64,000 bases of DNA from Hanleya hanleyi (GCA_036873755.1 JAVTVY010006765.1:355693-419692); one strand, 5' to 3'; shown: positions 44,470 to 57,605, counted from the stretch's first letter. The notes: generated by a model from the sequence alone, not told the origin. A program made the numbers and translations.

Positions 44470-44760
44470 TATGGTAATTTTATTCCAAAGTATAAATAAA
44501 ATCTTTCAAGTATTTCTCAATAAATCTCAAACGAAACTTAGATGGGCGATTTGTGAGTTAATTAGTTTTTGACGTAATAGTAGGCTGTCATCATTGTCCC
44601 AAAATAACATTGTATGTGTTGATAATTTTTGTCAATTCTCAATGGATTTTCGTGGAATATGGGAAAAAAAATTCTAAAAAATTGTGTAAAGTATTTCCAT
44701 AAAATTTCAATGTGGGATGAAAATTTTACTCTAAAAATATTGGCAAAACATGTAGAATAT
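44470..44760. repeat. Dispersed copy of the 26.9-27.2 kb MITE interior
   Basis: Follows the order of 26945-27250: 'ttttattccaa.gtat.aa', 'agatgggagatttgtgag', 'catcattgt.cccaaaataa', 'tcaattctcaatggatttt' and 'ggaatatggg.aaaaa'. Confidence 0.8.
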
Positions 44761-45565
44761 AGATTATTAGGTACAGATAATAGCTAGCGAGAGTTGAATC
44801 ATGGTCACTCATTCTTCCTTTAAGGTGAGGACCATGGTTGGCCTAGGTAAAGTCTGATGTCATGCCTTGAGTGATGGCAAAGATGGTCTAAGGTGGTCAC
44901 TCATCATTCTTGTCTGAGTGATGCATGAATGATTGGCCTTGAGGTCACTCAGCTACATGTACCATATAAAGCCCGTAGGGCATAATGTGTTAGAATCTGA
45001 TTGGCATGGTCACATCCAATCAATGGTGTTACTGTCCAGGCTCTTTGAGAAAGCCACTGTTTAGTCAGATAGGAACCAATGGTGTTGCTCTATATAGTAT
45101 AATTAATTTTTGTTCAAAACTAGCTTTTTATCGAGCCATTCTCAGTTAATACATTATGTGTATTCAGAAGCAAATCAGCTAGACATTAGAATAGCTAGAC
45201 GACTCTGCACTCGTCAAACTGCCTACATCACTAGACTCTTGCACACTCTCACACAAAGACTTGATGCAGTGTCGACACCTGGGGATCATGGGTGACACTA
45301 ATGACATACATGTACATGTAGGTTTTATAGGCTGAGAATCCAGCATCAGCTTATCACCCGTGCTGCATCAATCTTGTAACATCCCAGTCTTGATGCGCAA
45401 CCATGTCACATCATGCGTTATAAGCTGAAAGGCAGGGGCCAATGCATTCTAGCCAGTCTAACCTAAGGTTACACACTTCCAGTTGATTGACTTCTGGTTT
45501 GTATGTCATCAGCCTGTAATAGTACACAGGTGTAGCATTTACAGTTATCATGCTTGCATACATGT

Positions 45566-45700
45566 AGAGTAATTGTCAGCAGGTGGCTGGGCTATGAGCT
45601 AGGTCTGACCTTGTGAATTCACCAGGTCTGTATAGAGTAATTGTCAGCAGGTGGCTGGGCTATGAGCTAGGTCTGACCTTGTGAATTCACCCGGTCAGTG
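45566..45700. repeat. 68-bp tandem duplication
   Basis: 'agagtaattgtcagcagg' starts at 45566 and 45634; the two copies are nearly identical, so the duplication is recent. Confidence 0.92.
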
Positions 45701-46269
45701 CTTACATTGTGTTGGGGAGAAGTGGTGTCCCATACATGCACATGTGCAGCCTCCACAATTGTCCCTGGTATGACCTTCTCCCTAAATCAGCTGGCCAAAT
45801 AAGCTGTGTAACCACAATGCATTGACAACGGATACATTCTATGTTAAGAGCATATTTAAACAGGATCATCATAAACCACATAATACTGGTTGACCTATGT
45901 GAGGATATTAGTCATAACTATAGAGCTGTCATTGTGAGCCAATAATTTCATACCCTCCAAATTTTATCTTGGAACATTGGCCAGATTTATAACTAGCATA
46001 AAAAGCTTGCAATATAATTTGTATGGCAGCCCCACATGTACGCCTGAGCCTATTATAGATCAGCAGTCATATAGTGAAGGACCTTGCATCCCTATGTTTC
46101 CACTGTTTCTAGATAAAGAAATGATTTTTTTTTTAGTTTAGCGCCTTATTCTATGTCTCAAAACTGATCTCCAGTGTTTTGAGATAGTAACTTCAGGAAG
46201 ATGAATTCTTTTCAAGTTGGTTCAGTTCTGTTGTATATTGGGTCTCCAAATTCATTATATATATGCAAC

Positions 46270-46860
46270 TGGTGATTGACTAAAAGCTTATCCCAGTTAA
46301 CTGAACTTTTTTATAGGTCATACACTGTTTATTATGATATAACCGGAAGAAATAAAGGTAGGCTTTCCAAATTAATACTATACATCTGGAGATGGTCCAG
46401 AGGTGTACTCAAGATGACTGACCTTGACCTAATTTATCAAGGTCAAATTATAGTATTTGCTATAAGGATTGATGCTAGGGTCTCCAAATTCATATTACTT
46501 ATGCAACTGGTGATTGACTATAAACCTATTCCAGTTGACTGACCTTGACCTATTATTTCAAGGTCATATACTGTTTATTATCATCTAACATGAAGAAATA
46601 TAGCTAGGCTTCCCAAATTAATACTGTGTACATCTGGCGAAGGTCCAGACGTGCACTGAAGATGACTGACCTTGACCTATTTTATCAAGGTTAAATTTTA
46701 GTATTTACTGTAGTTTCTTAAGGATTGAAACTGGTGATTGACTAAAAGCCTATCCCAGTTGACAGACCTTGATTTATTTTTTCAATGTCATGCATACGGT
46801 TTATTTTCATATAATATGAAGAATATAGCTAGGCTTCCCAAATTAATACTACGAGTGCTC
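46270..46860. repeat. Degenerate repeat family with 'actgaccttgacctatttta'
   Basis: Three or so units of about 210 bp with 'aactggtgattgactaaaag', 'ccagttgactgaccttgacc' and 'aggcttcccaaattaatact'. It continues at 47345-47720 beyond an inserted block. Confidence 0.75.
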
Positions 46861-46924
46861 ATTCACCCCCATGGCTCATTCACCCCCATGGGTTCATTCA
46901 CCCCCATGGATTAGTTTATAGGGA

Positions 46925-47338
46925 TAGGGAGATGGTGTGCCCTTTCTATACTACTCATCACGCACTACTCATCGCGCATGCGCAGTCGACCCATTCTACT
47001 GTAGGGTGCAAGCCTGGCTCATGGAATCTCGTGTAGCGAAAACCCCAGGTCTCTCGCTCCACCTTACCCCGCGCCACACCGAAAGGGATAGGGAGATCGC
47101 ATGCCCTTTCTATACTACTACTCATCGCGCATGCGCAGTCAACCCATTCTACTGTAGGGTGCAAGCCTGGCCCATGGAATCTCAGGTAGCGAAAACCCCA
47201 GGTCTCTCGCCCCACCCTATCCCGCGCCACACCTATGCGACCTGCTGTGCAGTGAGTAAAGCGGAGGAGGAAGAGGACATCCCGTGCCACACCTATGCGA
47301 CCCGCTGTGCAGTGAGTAAAGCGGAGGAGGAGTAGGAC
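46925..47338. repeat. Two-level tandem duplication
   Basis: A ~175-bp unit (with 'catcgcgcatgcgcagtc', 'acccattctactgtagggtg' and 'gaaaaccccaggtctctcgc') is present twice, followed by a ~60-bp unit ('cctatgcgacc.gctgtgcag', 'tgagtaaagcggaggaggaa') present twice. The open frames on both strands are repeat artefacts. Confidence 0.88.
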
Positions 47339-47959
47339 ACGCCACGGATTATACTAGGGAGATATGTACATCTGATGATGCACCAGAGGTGTGCTGAAGA
47401 TGATTGACCTTGACCTATTTTATCCTTGACCTATTTTATCCAGGTCAGATTCTATTTAGTAGCCTACAATATTCCATGAAAGATAATATCTACATTGTCC
47501 AAATTTATACCACTTATGGCCGGATCTGAAGTCTATTGAAGAATATCACTGACCTTGACCTATTTTTGAAAGGTGATAAGTCTAAGATTTCCAAGTTCAT
47601 GTGTCCTATGCAATTAAATTAAAATTGACCTGAAAATTGTTGAAGATTACTGACCTTGATCTATATTTCCAAGATAAAATTACTTGATTTGATTATGAAA
47701 GAGTATATTTAGAGCTAAGAATTCGGTCATGCTCTACCAGAACCTCCGTGCAAACTTTTTCCCCTCAATTAAGGCCTTGGCAAAAGCTGAAGTCAAACCT
47801 GCTAGATCACATTTTTGTTAATCTAGTTCTAAAAATACACTGATGATATTATACAATGCATGATTGCTGAGTGTAGACAATAACTGATAGCCGAGGGGTA
47901 TTGATGCCCAATGGGCTATTTTGTAGAAAGTATTTCCAGCACAAAGGTCCAGTAGGCCC

Positions 47960-48600
47960 TTACTTACATTAGATGGAACTGAAATCAAGGTAGTAAATGA
48001 AGTTAAATTTTTAGGAATATTGTTCGATCACCGATTAACGTTCTTACCGCATATAAATTGCTTGAAAGGTAAGTGCTCAAAAGCTCTTGATTTGTTGATG
48101 GTAGTTGCAATCTATAATTGGGGAGGTCAGCAGACGCCTCTCCATTTATATTGATCACTTTTTCGTTCTAAGCTTGATTATGGCTCTGTTTACAACGATG
48201 CAAGCAAATCAAACTTGGCAAAGCTAGATCCTATTCTCCGTCAAGGACTAAGACTTTGCCTCGGAGCATTCAGAACAGTGTGTGAGTGAGTAGGATTCAA
48301 CGTTTTCTGCGACGACAATACTGTAGGATATATTTATCTGAGAAGCCAGAAACTTTTCGATCAAGCCATGATCAGCCAATGTAGAGTCGGCCATACCCGC
48401 TGTAACTCGCGAACATCCAAGATGTATTCCATGCCACGAAGATCTCGCAGTGAAACATATTCTGATCGATCGTATAGATTTTAAGATTGTAAGAGATTCT
48501 TTTTATCAGCCAGCCACTTTAGAAGACATTTTTAGTCGGATAAAAGAAGACTGTATTTTAGGTTATTTGAAAGAACTCGGTTTGTTGCATAAGTTTTAAT
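47960..48600 (+). pseudogene. Degenerate LINE 3' end (I/Nimb-like RT and C-terminal domain)
   Basis: Reads VNEVKFLGILFDHRLTFLPH and CSKALDLLMVVA, then FRSKLDYGSVYNDASKSNL and LDPILRQGLRLCLGAFRT, i.e. the post-catalytic part of a non-LTR RT. After broken frames the C-terminal ILIDRIDFKIVRDSFY and LGYLKELGLLHKF follows and ends near 48598. Several stops and frameshifts; 5' truncated. A 3' UTR-like tail runs to about 48765. Confidence 0.75.
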
Positions 48601-48699
48601 GTATGTGCATGTCTTTTGGTGTGTTGTGTTGATTACTTCTGGATTGCTGCCAGGGTTGTTGACTTGTTTTTGTTAGAAAACTCAGAACTTCGAATTTAT

Positions 48700-48768
48700 A
48701 TACATGTAGCTGAAATATTGCTGACCGCGACATTAAACCATAATTTTCTCTCTCTCTCTCGCTCCCTA
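48700..48768 (+). repeat. LINE 3' tail with CTCTCT run
   Basis: 'gctgaaatattgctgaccgc' + 'gacattaaaccataa' + (CT)n. The same tail type ends the SINE at 36.3 kb and a fragment at 49290-49345 ('agccgaaatattgttaaaag'). Confidence 0.7.
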
Positions 48769-48769
48769 T

Positions 48770-50215
48770 GAACATATTGAATTGAATTTGATGGACCATT
48801 TTTATCAACCAAATGGTCTGTAGTATAAATTAAATGAATGGACGATTAATTAGTCCTAAGAAAACAACACAAAGAGAAAACTACAAAACTGATTGTGACA
48901 CGGACGATTCTTACATCTACCTCAAACAAAAGACTATATATTATTGGCCTGATTATGTCTAATTTGGTTTTGGTTGATCAGCACCTGCTATTGAATCCAT
49001 GTGCATGTATGTACATGTACAATGTTACTGACTATGTGGCCTTCACTTCATGTACCTCAGTATGAGGTCATTGGAGGGTCAGCTTTTGTGGGCATGAAAC
49101 TGTGCCAATTACTTCTGATCTCCACCTGCCATTTTATATTGGAAATCAAATATTATTGAATATGAATTTTCTACAATAGGTCAGCTACAGATGGAGGCGC
49201 CCAAGGGTGGGCATCGTAGCTCGGTGACATCACAGCATACATTAATTAGCCCTCAGAATACTTCAGTAGTTTAGGTAATGTATCGGTGATAAAACATAGC
49301 CGAAATATTGTTAAAAGTGACGTTAAATTCTATTCACTTGCTCACTAAAATATGAAATACTGATAAAACTACTTGTACAGCTTACATGTATATGCTGATC
49401 AAAAATAAATATTGTTTCCCAAAATCCTAACTACCCATATACAACATGTACATGTATGTATTGTGATTTTAAAAAGTATTGGTCGACAAAATGGTTCGAA
49501 AAGTAAAAAAAATAAAAAAAATAATAAAAAAAGATAAAATAATAATTAAAGCTTGCCTACCCAACTGATTTAAACTAAGTTCATTATGACAAACATAGTA
49601 TTTGGTAACTTTCAAAGTTATAATTGATGTCTTGTGTGATTTCATATTTCACTTTCACATCCCTTCAATGAAAAAATAATTTTGAAATTATTTCAATAAA
49701 AATTCTCCAGAAAACTTTAGTAAAGTCTTAACCGTCCTTAAGGTTCTGCAGTCCCACTGATGACTTTAAGGTAGTGAGTGGTCAGCATGGAGCAAACCTT
49801 GCTCACTCTCTGTGCTTTCATTGCCATGGTACATGCACACTATTTCCTGGAGTAGGGCTTTACATGAAGGAATGGTGTGTTCTAAAATGAACTAAACTGA
49901 GATGTACACATGTAAAATATACAGGCAGGAAGAAAAATATTAAGTCCTATAAAGGTCCACATGTACTATATGGTGATTTCATTACTTAGACATGTGAAGG
50001 GTGCTGTGATCATCATACATGTACACATGTACAGTCTATCATTTTAAGAAGTGCTCATGCAGCTCAAACATTGCACCCAAAAGCTTACGAGAGGTGCAAT
50101 AACATTCACGTATTTCCTGGAAAAGAATTCTATACAATGAAAAAGTTGATCTAAATCACCATCTCGGCAGATTCTGTCTCATACGTAGCGCTATGCACAA
50201 CTTCTGGTGGCATTT
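48770..50215. other. Gene-free stretch
   Basis: No gene. Contains a SINE/LINE-tail-like fragment at 49290-49345 and an A-rich tract near 49500-49550. Confidence 0.35.
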
Positions 50216-50219
50216 ATTG

Positions 50220-50345
50220 CAGGCATCAAATTTGGGAAGTTTGAGGGCGAGGCCAATTTGGTGGAATTCAGGACACTATAAGGCCTGACTGGCATAAAAT
50301 TTCTTGGAAATTAGCAACATGCATCAAGGCCAGTAGGTAATTCAT
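50220..50345. repeat. Dispersed repeat, copy 2 of 2
   Basis: Same orientation as 24205-24335; shares 'aggccaatttggtggaatt' and 'catcaaggccagtaggtaa'. Confidence 0.85.
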
Positions 50346-51149
50346 CCACGGCAATGGCCTTGGTGGCCTTAGTTAAATTCAGAGCCCGTTACATGTATTG
50401 CAATTGAGAATTCGCTCCATAAATGGACAGTTTGACTGGGTACAAAACAGGCCTGTCCAATCCAATTACATTATTGATCATTGGCTTTCTGGCAAAAACA
50501 CGGGTCTAGTTTGGTGACAATTGTGATAATTCATCCAAGAAGAATCCTGGCAGGCACATGTGTGCAGTTGACTAACTTCAACAAATTATGCAGTCTTGAA
50601 GATATTTTTCTGTACATAACAGATCGGAATGATTTTGGCAGTGAAATTGTACAACAAATATGTGCACACCGAAAACATTGTGCCATACATCATGTGCATG
50701 CTGTTGGTATTTCATCAAGAGAAAGGCAACAGGTTTAACTGTATTCCATCGAATAATTCAATCACAGGAAGTGAAATTAACGACCATGAAATCTGTGGAT
50801 GGTCAAGTTTATTAGAACAGGAAGTTGACCAAAAGGTTAAAAATCGTGCACATAATCCATTATTTCTTTGTTTTTGATTTTACAGGGCAATCAAATTAAT
50901 TCCAACAGCAAATAATATTTTGTCCCAAAATTGAATTGTGGGATTGAATTGTTAGAGGTATTACTGTATATTTCTGGTTTGAATTTTGCGAGTTTAACAT
51001 ATTGTAAACAGACATTTGGGATCCAGCGGCAAAATTTACGAAAATCTACTAAATTCAGCATTTTTTCCAGCGTTAGACTCATTCCTCATTATAACACTGA
51101 AGTTGGGGAACAAAATATTGACCACACAATAGGTGAGTCACATTATAGT

Positions 51150-51265
51150 GCGTTTATTGTAGCATCATTCATAGTAATATTTATTGTAGCATCATTCATA
51201 GTAAGTTTATTGTAGCATCATTCATAGTAATATTTATTGTAGCATCATTCATAGTAATATTTATT
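51150..51265. repeat. 27-bp minisatellite, four copies
   Basis: The unit 'tttattgtagcatcattcat' plus 'agtaata' repeats four times with one shortened variant. Confidence 0.92.
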
Positions 51266-51269
51266 GGCC

Positions 51270-53770
51270 ATAGTAATATATAACAGTGGTCATGCTTCAC
51301 TGAAACCCACTTTATAGTGAACTGTGTTATAATGAGGGACATGTGTAATTAAGGAGTGTAAATTGCACCCATCACAGATAGATCTGAGGGGTGCAGTTAT
51401 TTTCTTCAAGTTTAATAAATGATGGACTACATAGTCCACCCATATAAATACCTAAGTACTATGTATACATTTGAAAGCAGTTAACCATGGCAATGACAAG
51501 GTGGAATAACTAGGACATCATTGAACTCGATCAATGACTGATTTTCAGTTCAATGGATACATGTAGCTAGGTTAAATAAAATGCTGATGACAGTTTGTTA
51601 ATGATAAAATTTGGTCGCTGTGGTCATGTTTATGTGAAGTCTATTTATAACTCTCTTCTTTGAATCGCATGAAGGTGATTCAAACACTCATTGTCTGAAT
51701 GTACTTGTGATCTATATGTGTCAGTTACACCTTTGCTAGAATTCTTTCCGAATTCACAGAATTGAATATATGAAAATAGGCCAGTTTAGAATAGACGGGG
51801 GTAATTCCCTCACTATCAACTGTTTCTCAGAATACTTGTGAAGAATGTGTATCAATTCAGGCCAGAACATGTTATGTGATACAACATTTGCATATTTTAT
51901 GATCATGTCATACACTGTGAGTGCACCTGGTTAGTCTTTTATGTACTAGATTATATCATTCAGGTACTTGTAATTGTAAGTTTTATGGACTGGGCAAATA
52001 TTGTTTACTGGGATTGGAATTCTGAGGGCACTGAAAACCATTAAAGAGATGTAAATGTATTTTCACACGTAAAGCTTGAAATCTACTGAACTTTTTATTA
52101 TTCAATCTGTTTCCTTTAGTTAAGAAATTGTAAAATTAAATCGGCGATCGTTAGTTCTGAGCTGACCTACTTTTGATGAAAATTTCTGGTGATTTTTGAT
52201 GAAAATCACTGGCAATTCTGACTTGGGCGTTGCCCATCTTAATATAGGCAGGATTTCAACTGGGAGTGGGAATTTCCAAGAGTACAGTTCGCGTTCGAGT
52301 CCTAATGCCTACTCTACTTCGTAGGTCCTGTGACGTTAGTCACACTGCTCATGTTAACAGGGACATTACAATTTACAGGTGACTATAGTTGACCTGACCT
52401 GGCACTTATATACATGTAGTGTCCTTCACTCAAAAACTTCGATAAACAACCCCACACACTGACCTGTTTCAATTATGTGCCCTCTTTATGCAAGTTAATA
52501 ACCCTGAATACTGCCCCAGGCATAGGGGTCCCCACTCATGAATATCTGCATGTACAAAAAAATATGCAGCTTCCTTCATCACGAAAGTGATAAAGAATGC
52601 CTTAGATTTGTTCTTGTTTGACAAGATACTCAATAATTAGCTTCCTATTTTCTTGTAATTTATTTATGACAAAATGTCATTATGACATACATGTAGTCTA
52701 TAGCCTCGGTATAAGGTGCCTCGATATAGCACTGATTCTGATATAAGGCGGGTGCTGTTGTGTCCCCCCAAATTGAGGAATGCATATTATTATAACCTTT
52801 TTACAAGGTTGAAAATCTACATGTATAAGATGGTTCAAAGTTGGTCCCCCAATAACTGCGTTATAGCGAGGTTACATGTACATTGTATATAACCATGTTT
52901 TTTGTGGAGTTAGTTGAATATTTCCATCATTTTGCACTTTTTTGATGAATTTGTTTATGTTTGGATGTAATGGTACGCGTAGTTGACCCTATTTCCATGT
53001 AATCAGCTAACATATGGCTAAAGGTACATGCATTTGTAAATAATGTACATGTAAGTACAGTGTAGGCAGCCTCATTACCAGATGTATGTTTTGCTTTTGC
53101 GCACTTTCATGTTTTTGACCTAATATTTTTTACCTACAAAGATAGCTCTAGACTAACTCGTGAACTCTCATAATAATTTGTACCGGGTATTCAAATACAA
53201 GAGCAGCGTATAATCCTGGTATAGTTTTCACCTGGTCGTGACTTTACATCTACCTTTAAAGCATGTACCATGTTCTCTTGATATTAAGTTGCTTCAGCAT
53301 TGGGTAAAATTGCTTTCTTTGTTTTATATTTGTCAGAAGTTGATAACATGTGTTGATATCAGATAAAAACAAAATTATTATTAGATGTTGGAAAATATTA
53401 ATCAAAGATGTATCATGAGAATGAATTCACTGGGTGGAACTTTTAATCTGAATACAGTACCTGTAATACAGTGAAACCTGTGAACCTCTGAATACAGACA
53501 TTATTCATGGTCCCAATACTTAAATTTAAATTACTTTGAACCTTGATAAAACAGAACCCTGTCAAGACAGACCATATAATCTGGTTCCAAGTGCAGTCGG
53601 TATACATGTACACAGGTTTCACTGTATAAAGTAATTTGAGTAAGGTTTTTTGAGCATTTTTTTTTTTTCAAACATTGTTTGGAAACAACAAATTACATGT
53701 GCAATAAGGATTTAACATTTCGTTCGCCAGCCCGCTGAAAAATTATGCTGACTTTGCCATGTTTCTTGTG
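51270..53770. other. Gene-free stretch upstream of the SLC16 coding exons
   Basis: No coding sequence recognised. It may include SLC16 intron, but no upstream exon was identified. Confidence 0.35.
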
Positions 53771-53776
53771 TTTGTA

Positions 53777-53841
53777 GTGATGCCACAATCCCAGATGCTG
53801 CCTAACTAAACAGACAGTTACACAGTACTACATCGGCAATC
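53777..53841 (+). other. Probable 5' UTR part of the first SLC16 coding exon
   Basis: A pyrimidine-poor but plausible acceptor ('cttgtgtttgtag') precedes this stretch; the ATG at 53842 follows. The transcription start is unknown. Confidence 0.35.
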
Positions 53842-54130
53842 ATGACGCTTGCCAAAACCCAAGAGAATGGTTCGTGTAACCAGGATAGTAAGGACCCTGA
53901 GCAGGACGTTCTGGACCCCACAGACCTGGAGGCCCCACCCCTGGTGGAACCCCTTGATGGGGGGTGGGGCTGGGTCATCGTCTTTTCTTCATTCATGTGT
54001 ATGGTGATTGTGGATGGGGTGTGCTTTTCCTACAGTACCTTCAATCTGGAGATCATGAAGCACTTTAACGTGGGCATGGCACAGTCTACGTGGGTCGGCT
54101 CTTTGCTCTTTGGTTGCTACTTAATTGCTG
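53842..54130 (+). CDS. SLC16-family monocarboxylate transporter-like, exon with start codon (residues 1-97)
   Basis: ATG 53842 begins an acidic cytoplasmic N-terminus (residues 1-38) followed by the MCT signature DGGWGW at residues 39-44 and TM1 (about 42-66), then TM2 starting around residue 82. The exon ends at GCTG|GTGAGT in phase 1. SLC16 proteins move monocarboxylates or related small solutes across membranes; the substrate here is not known. The N-terminus and TM1-TM2 resemble the MCT12/MCT14 group more than MCT1-4. Joining to the next exon gives YLIAG-PFVSVLANK, a normal TM2-loop transition. Confidence 0.92.
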
Positions 54131-54404
54131 GTGAGTGTCAGACACTAAAATGAAGAACTGAAGTGACATCTGTTCACATGTTCATGTTGTGGCTGGTGGA
54201 AACACTACAAATGAATGTGTGATGCAACCTTGGAAGGAATTTACATGTAGTAGATCTTCATGAAAATATTATTGCTTCGCATTCAATCCCTCCCCACCCG
54301 TTCTTCCCTCCAACACCCCAAAATGGTCTGTGGCCATACTATCAGAACCCCAATATTATATTTGCCAATAGGAGTTACCACCTGGTGGTCTACTTTCAGT
54401 GAGG

Positions 54405-55220
54405 TTTTTACCCCTCAGCCAAAATTGGCTTTTCGAGTAATGTCCTCATCATGTAAGCCTGTCCGTTCGTTTCAGTTTCCTCATCAACACCGTATCTCGA
54501 GAATACATGTAACTACCTATAAACTTGCACATGCATAGGATCACAGAGCAGTTCTATATGTAAGCCTATTGAAAGTCTATGAGATTGACCCACTTCTCTG
54601 TTTTACCAGGCCAAACTGTGTCAAATTTGTCACCAATTGCTTTTAACCACCGTATCTCAAGAATAAGGTCTAGGTTGTGATTTTACCTAGACACATAGTA
54701 TTGCTAACATTGGCTCTGGAGTATTGGCATCATGTGCATAGATATATGCCCGTCTGTTTTCTCATTACCACCATACATGCATCTGAAGAATTACTATGCC
54801 TAGGAACTCCAAACATTGCTCACATAGCATGTGGTCGCAGAATAGAAGCCCATTGAAATTACTGGTATTGACCTATTTTTTTCTGGGTCACCAGCAGGTC
54901 AAATTATAACAACTTTTTCACTAATTGCTTGTTACATGTACACTACCACGTTTCTCAAGAATAATAAGGCCAAGGTTAAGTGAAATTAAACCAGACACAC
55001 ATCTGGCCATGAGCTATGTTAAAATTAGCTTTGGGGTATTGTCATCATGTAGCTCTGTCTGCCAATCACCACTGGTCACCTTGTCGCCAATCACCACTGG
55101 TCACCTTATCACCAATTGCCAATAGCTGCTGTTCCCTAAACCAAGGCATTTGAATACAGCCAGGGTGGTGGGTTCTCGGTGCTTTGCAAGGTTCATGTTG
55201 GTAAATAAAATTACGTTTCA
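54405..55220. mobile_element. Pearl/Helitron-like element in SLC16 intron 1
   Basis: The head 'tttttacccctcagccaaaa…gtcctcatcatgtaagcc' and the tail 'tcggtgctttgcaaggttcat' match those of 24385-26240. Central degenerate units carry 'gtatctcgagaat', 'ggatcacagagcag' and 'tgagattgaccca'. Confidence 0.6.
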
Positions 55221-55983
55221 GGTCAATCAAATTGAACTGATTGATGGGTTCATCGAGTGACCTTCAATTCTCCCCAATTTGGTATTGGTAGGCACGTTAA
55301 TTCCCCTAATAATTCAATCACAGGAAGTTCACTTTTCAACTCCGTTATTCAAACAAAGAGAAAAAGTAACATTCCCATTCTTCATTCAAATTGAAGAAAA
55401 GCCATATATTGACAAAATGTGACACCTTGTAGCTGGTGCCATCAAGAATATTTTCAGATATACATGTAAGCCATTCTTGTTGCATTGCCGGTGATCGAAT
55501 TATTAGGGGAATTACCGTATGTGGGTTTGTACCTGTGAGGGTGAGACTGTTAGCAGGTTGTACAATAATCTGTGGTTTCATTGACCAGGACCTCCACCAC
55601 AGCTGGGGTATAGTTATAAACTAGAGGATTACAGTATGGTAAGCCTAGTAAGTGTGGACATAACTGTATCCTGTAGACAAACATGTGACTTATCAGCTTA
55701 TCCCATGCTGGTTATATATACACAACAGATTACAAGTCAATGATAGAGGAATAGATCTATCAGTGATCAACTGTTGGCCTACCTCAGGATGAGACTTTCT
55801 GTCCTCTATAATTGCTAGGAACCATAAACAATAGGACAGTACAACTCTTGTCTACCATGGTCTGTTCCACTAGTTTTCACTGTGTTGCACAAGTCCGTGT
55901 GTCACTGTGGGTCGATTAGTGACTTGGTAACATGAAACGAGATAGGGCGTCATGAACATGATGAAAGCTGTGCAAGAATTAGA

Positions 55984-56215
55984 GGGCATCATGAAAGCTG
56001 TGCAATAGATATAGGGCCTCATGAAAGCTGTGCAATAGATATAGGGCTTCATGAAAGCTGTGCAATAGATATAGGGCCTCATGAAAGCTGTGCAATAGAT
56101 ATAGGGCCTCATGAAAGCTGTGCAATAGATATAGGGCCTCATGAAAGCTGTGCAATAGATATAGGGCCTCATGAAAGCTGTGCAATAGATATAGGGCCTC
56201 ATGAAAGCTGTGCAA
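55984..56215. repeat. 30-bp minisatellite, about eight copies
   Basis: The unit 'agggcctcatgaaagctgtg' plus 'caatagatat' repeats every 30 bp. Being a multiple of three, it leaves long frames open on the - strand; no coding function is implied. Confidence 0.96.
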
Positions 56216-56378
56216 TAAAATGAGGTAATGGCAATTCCAATAGACTGTCCCAACATCGAAATATTCAGCCATATTAAACAGCTGCGAAACAACTACATCA
56301 CACTTGTGAAGTTAATGCTGAGGTTGGGCAAAGAGCCATTCGTTTATCTTAAAAATGATATATTACTTTATTTACATC

Positions 56379-56590
56379 AGGCCTCAATTTAAGGAGTGCT
56401 GATGGTAACCTCTCAACTGGTTACCTTGGAATCTATGCTGGTACCCTATGGCAACCTATTGCATAATTATTAACCTAAATCATATTATTGGTCAGAATTA
56501 TATGGGGACCTAAAAAATAGGTTACCATTATTTTTCATATGGCAACCTCCAGGCAACCTGAAAATAGGTTACCACCTTAATTGAGGCCTG
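56379..56590. mobile_element. Short MITE with CAGGCCTCAATT termini
   Basis: CAGGCCTCAATTTAAGG on the left and its inverse CCTTAATTGAGGCCTG on the right bound a 210-bp element. Internal 'ggttaccat' and 'ggcaacct' words recur. No clear target duplication. Confidence 0.8.
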
Positions 56591-57389
56591 TTAATTTACA
56601 GGTGATACCTTGTTTGCGATACCTGTTCCAACTCGGACTGAGACAATAGGAGTGAGTGAGTAGGATCTAACGTTGTTTTCAACATTTTTTCAGTTATATC
56701 ATGACGGTGCCTACAAGTGCCAGAACACTTGTAAGCGTGTCCACAGTTCCTATTGTCCTGGACACTGATCAGCCCAGCCAGTACAGGGCTTCGTGTTTAG
56801 AATTAAGTACGCCAGCTAAAAATAGCCCACGTCAAAATATTTAGGAGAGGGAATTTGGAAGTCAGGCGAGTGGTTGCAATTTTATACAATATAAAATTTG
56901 ACAGTTTACGTGAGCTAAAAATCACTCTCGTGACATGAATTTATGCGAGTGTTTGTGTGCAGGTGAGCAATCACTGACTCGCGCTAAACACAAAGCCCTG
57001 CGCGCAGTACATATTGACATTTGGATTTGGATTTGGATTTTCAGCATTTTGAAAGCCACTATGATACAGGCTATATTCTGAGTTTAGTGGTATTGCCAAT
57101 GTTAAAGCATTGACCAGTGCCTAACCTTGGTGTGATGTCACATGGGCAGTGACCTTGTTTTGTGCCTTTCATGGCTGGAGAGTTTGATCACAATGACAGA
57201 CAACGTTGGATACATTGTATTTGGACAAATATCCATATTCAATTGTTACATTTCTATTGTAACATCAGCTGGCATCATTATGTAAAGCATAATGTCATTC
57301 ATGATACTGTTGTCAATCCGATTGCTATACATTTAATGTTACAATACGAATTTCATTAGAAATGTATTAATAACATGTAGCAATGTTCC

Positions 57390-57605
57390 ACCCCAGAGTG
57401 GGAGGCCCTCCGTGCCGCTCAACCGGCATGGGTTCGACCCCAGCTGGTCCATGTGTGAAAGTTTGTCAGTTACTTTCCGACAGGCGGTGGTTCTCTCCGG
57501 GTAGTCCGGCTTCCTCCACCAACCAAACTGACTGTCACCATATGAGTGAAACAAACTTGAGTGTGACATTAAGCCGAATCCCCCCCCCCCCCCAACCCCA
57601 GAGTG
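57390..57605 (+). mobile_element. tRNA-derived SINE with 11-bp target duplication
   Basis: Flanked by ACCCCAGAGTG at 57390-57400 and 57595-57605. The body 57401-57594 begins with a tRNA-like head; the RNA polymerase III B box GGTTCGACCCC lies at 57431-57441. The middle 'cggtggttctctccgggtag' and the tail 'acttgagtgtgacattaagc' followed by a C run are of molluscan SINE type. Confidence 0.85.

Noticed and set aside
46937..47335. 132- and 110-codon ORFs on opposite strands
   Set aside because: They cover a recent two-level tandem duplication and show no protein family resemblance.
55870..56292. 140-codon ORF with a repeating decapeptide on the - strand
   Set aside because: Translation of the 30-bp minisatellite in an intron; no start context or homologue.
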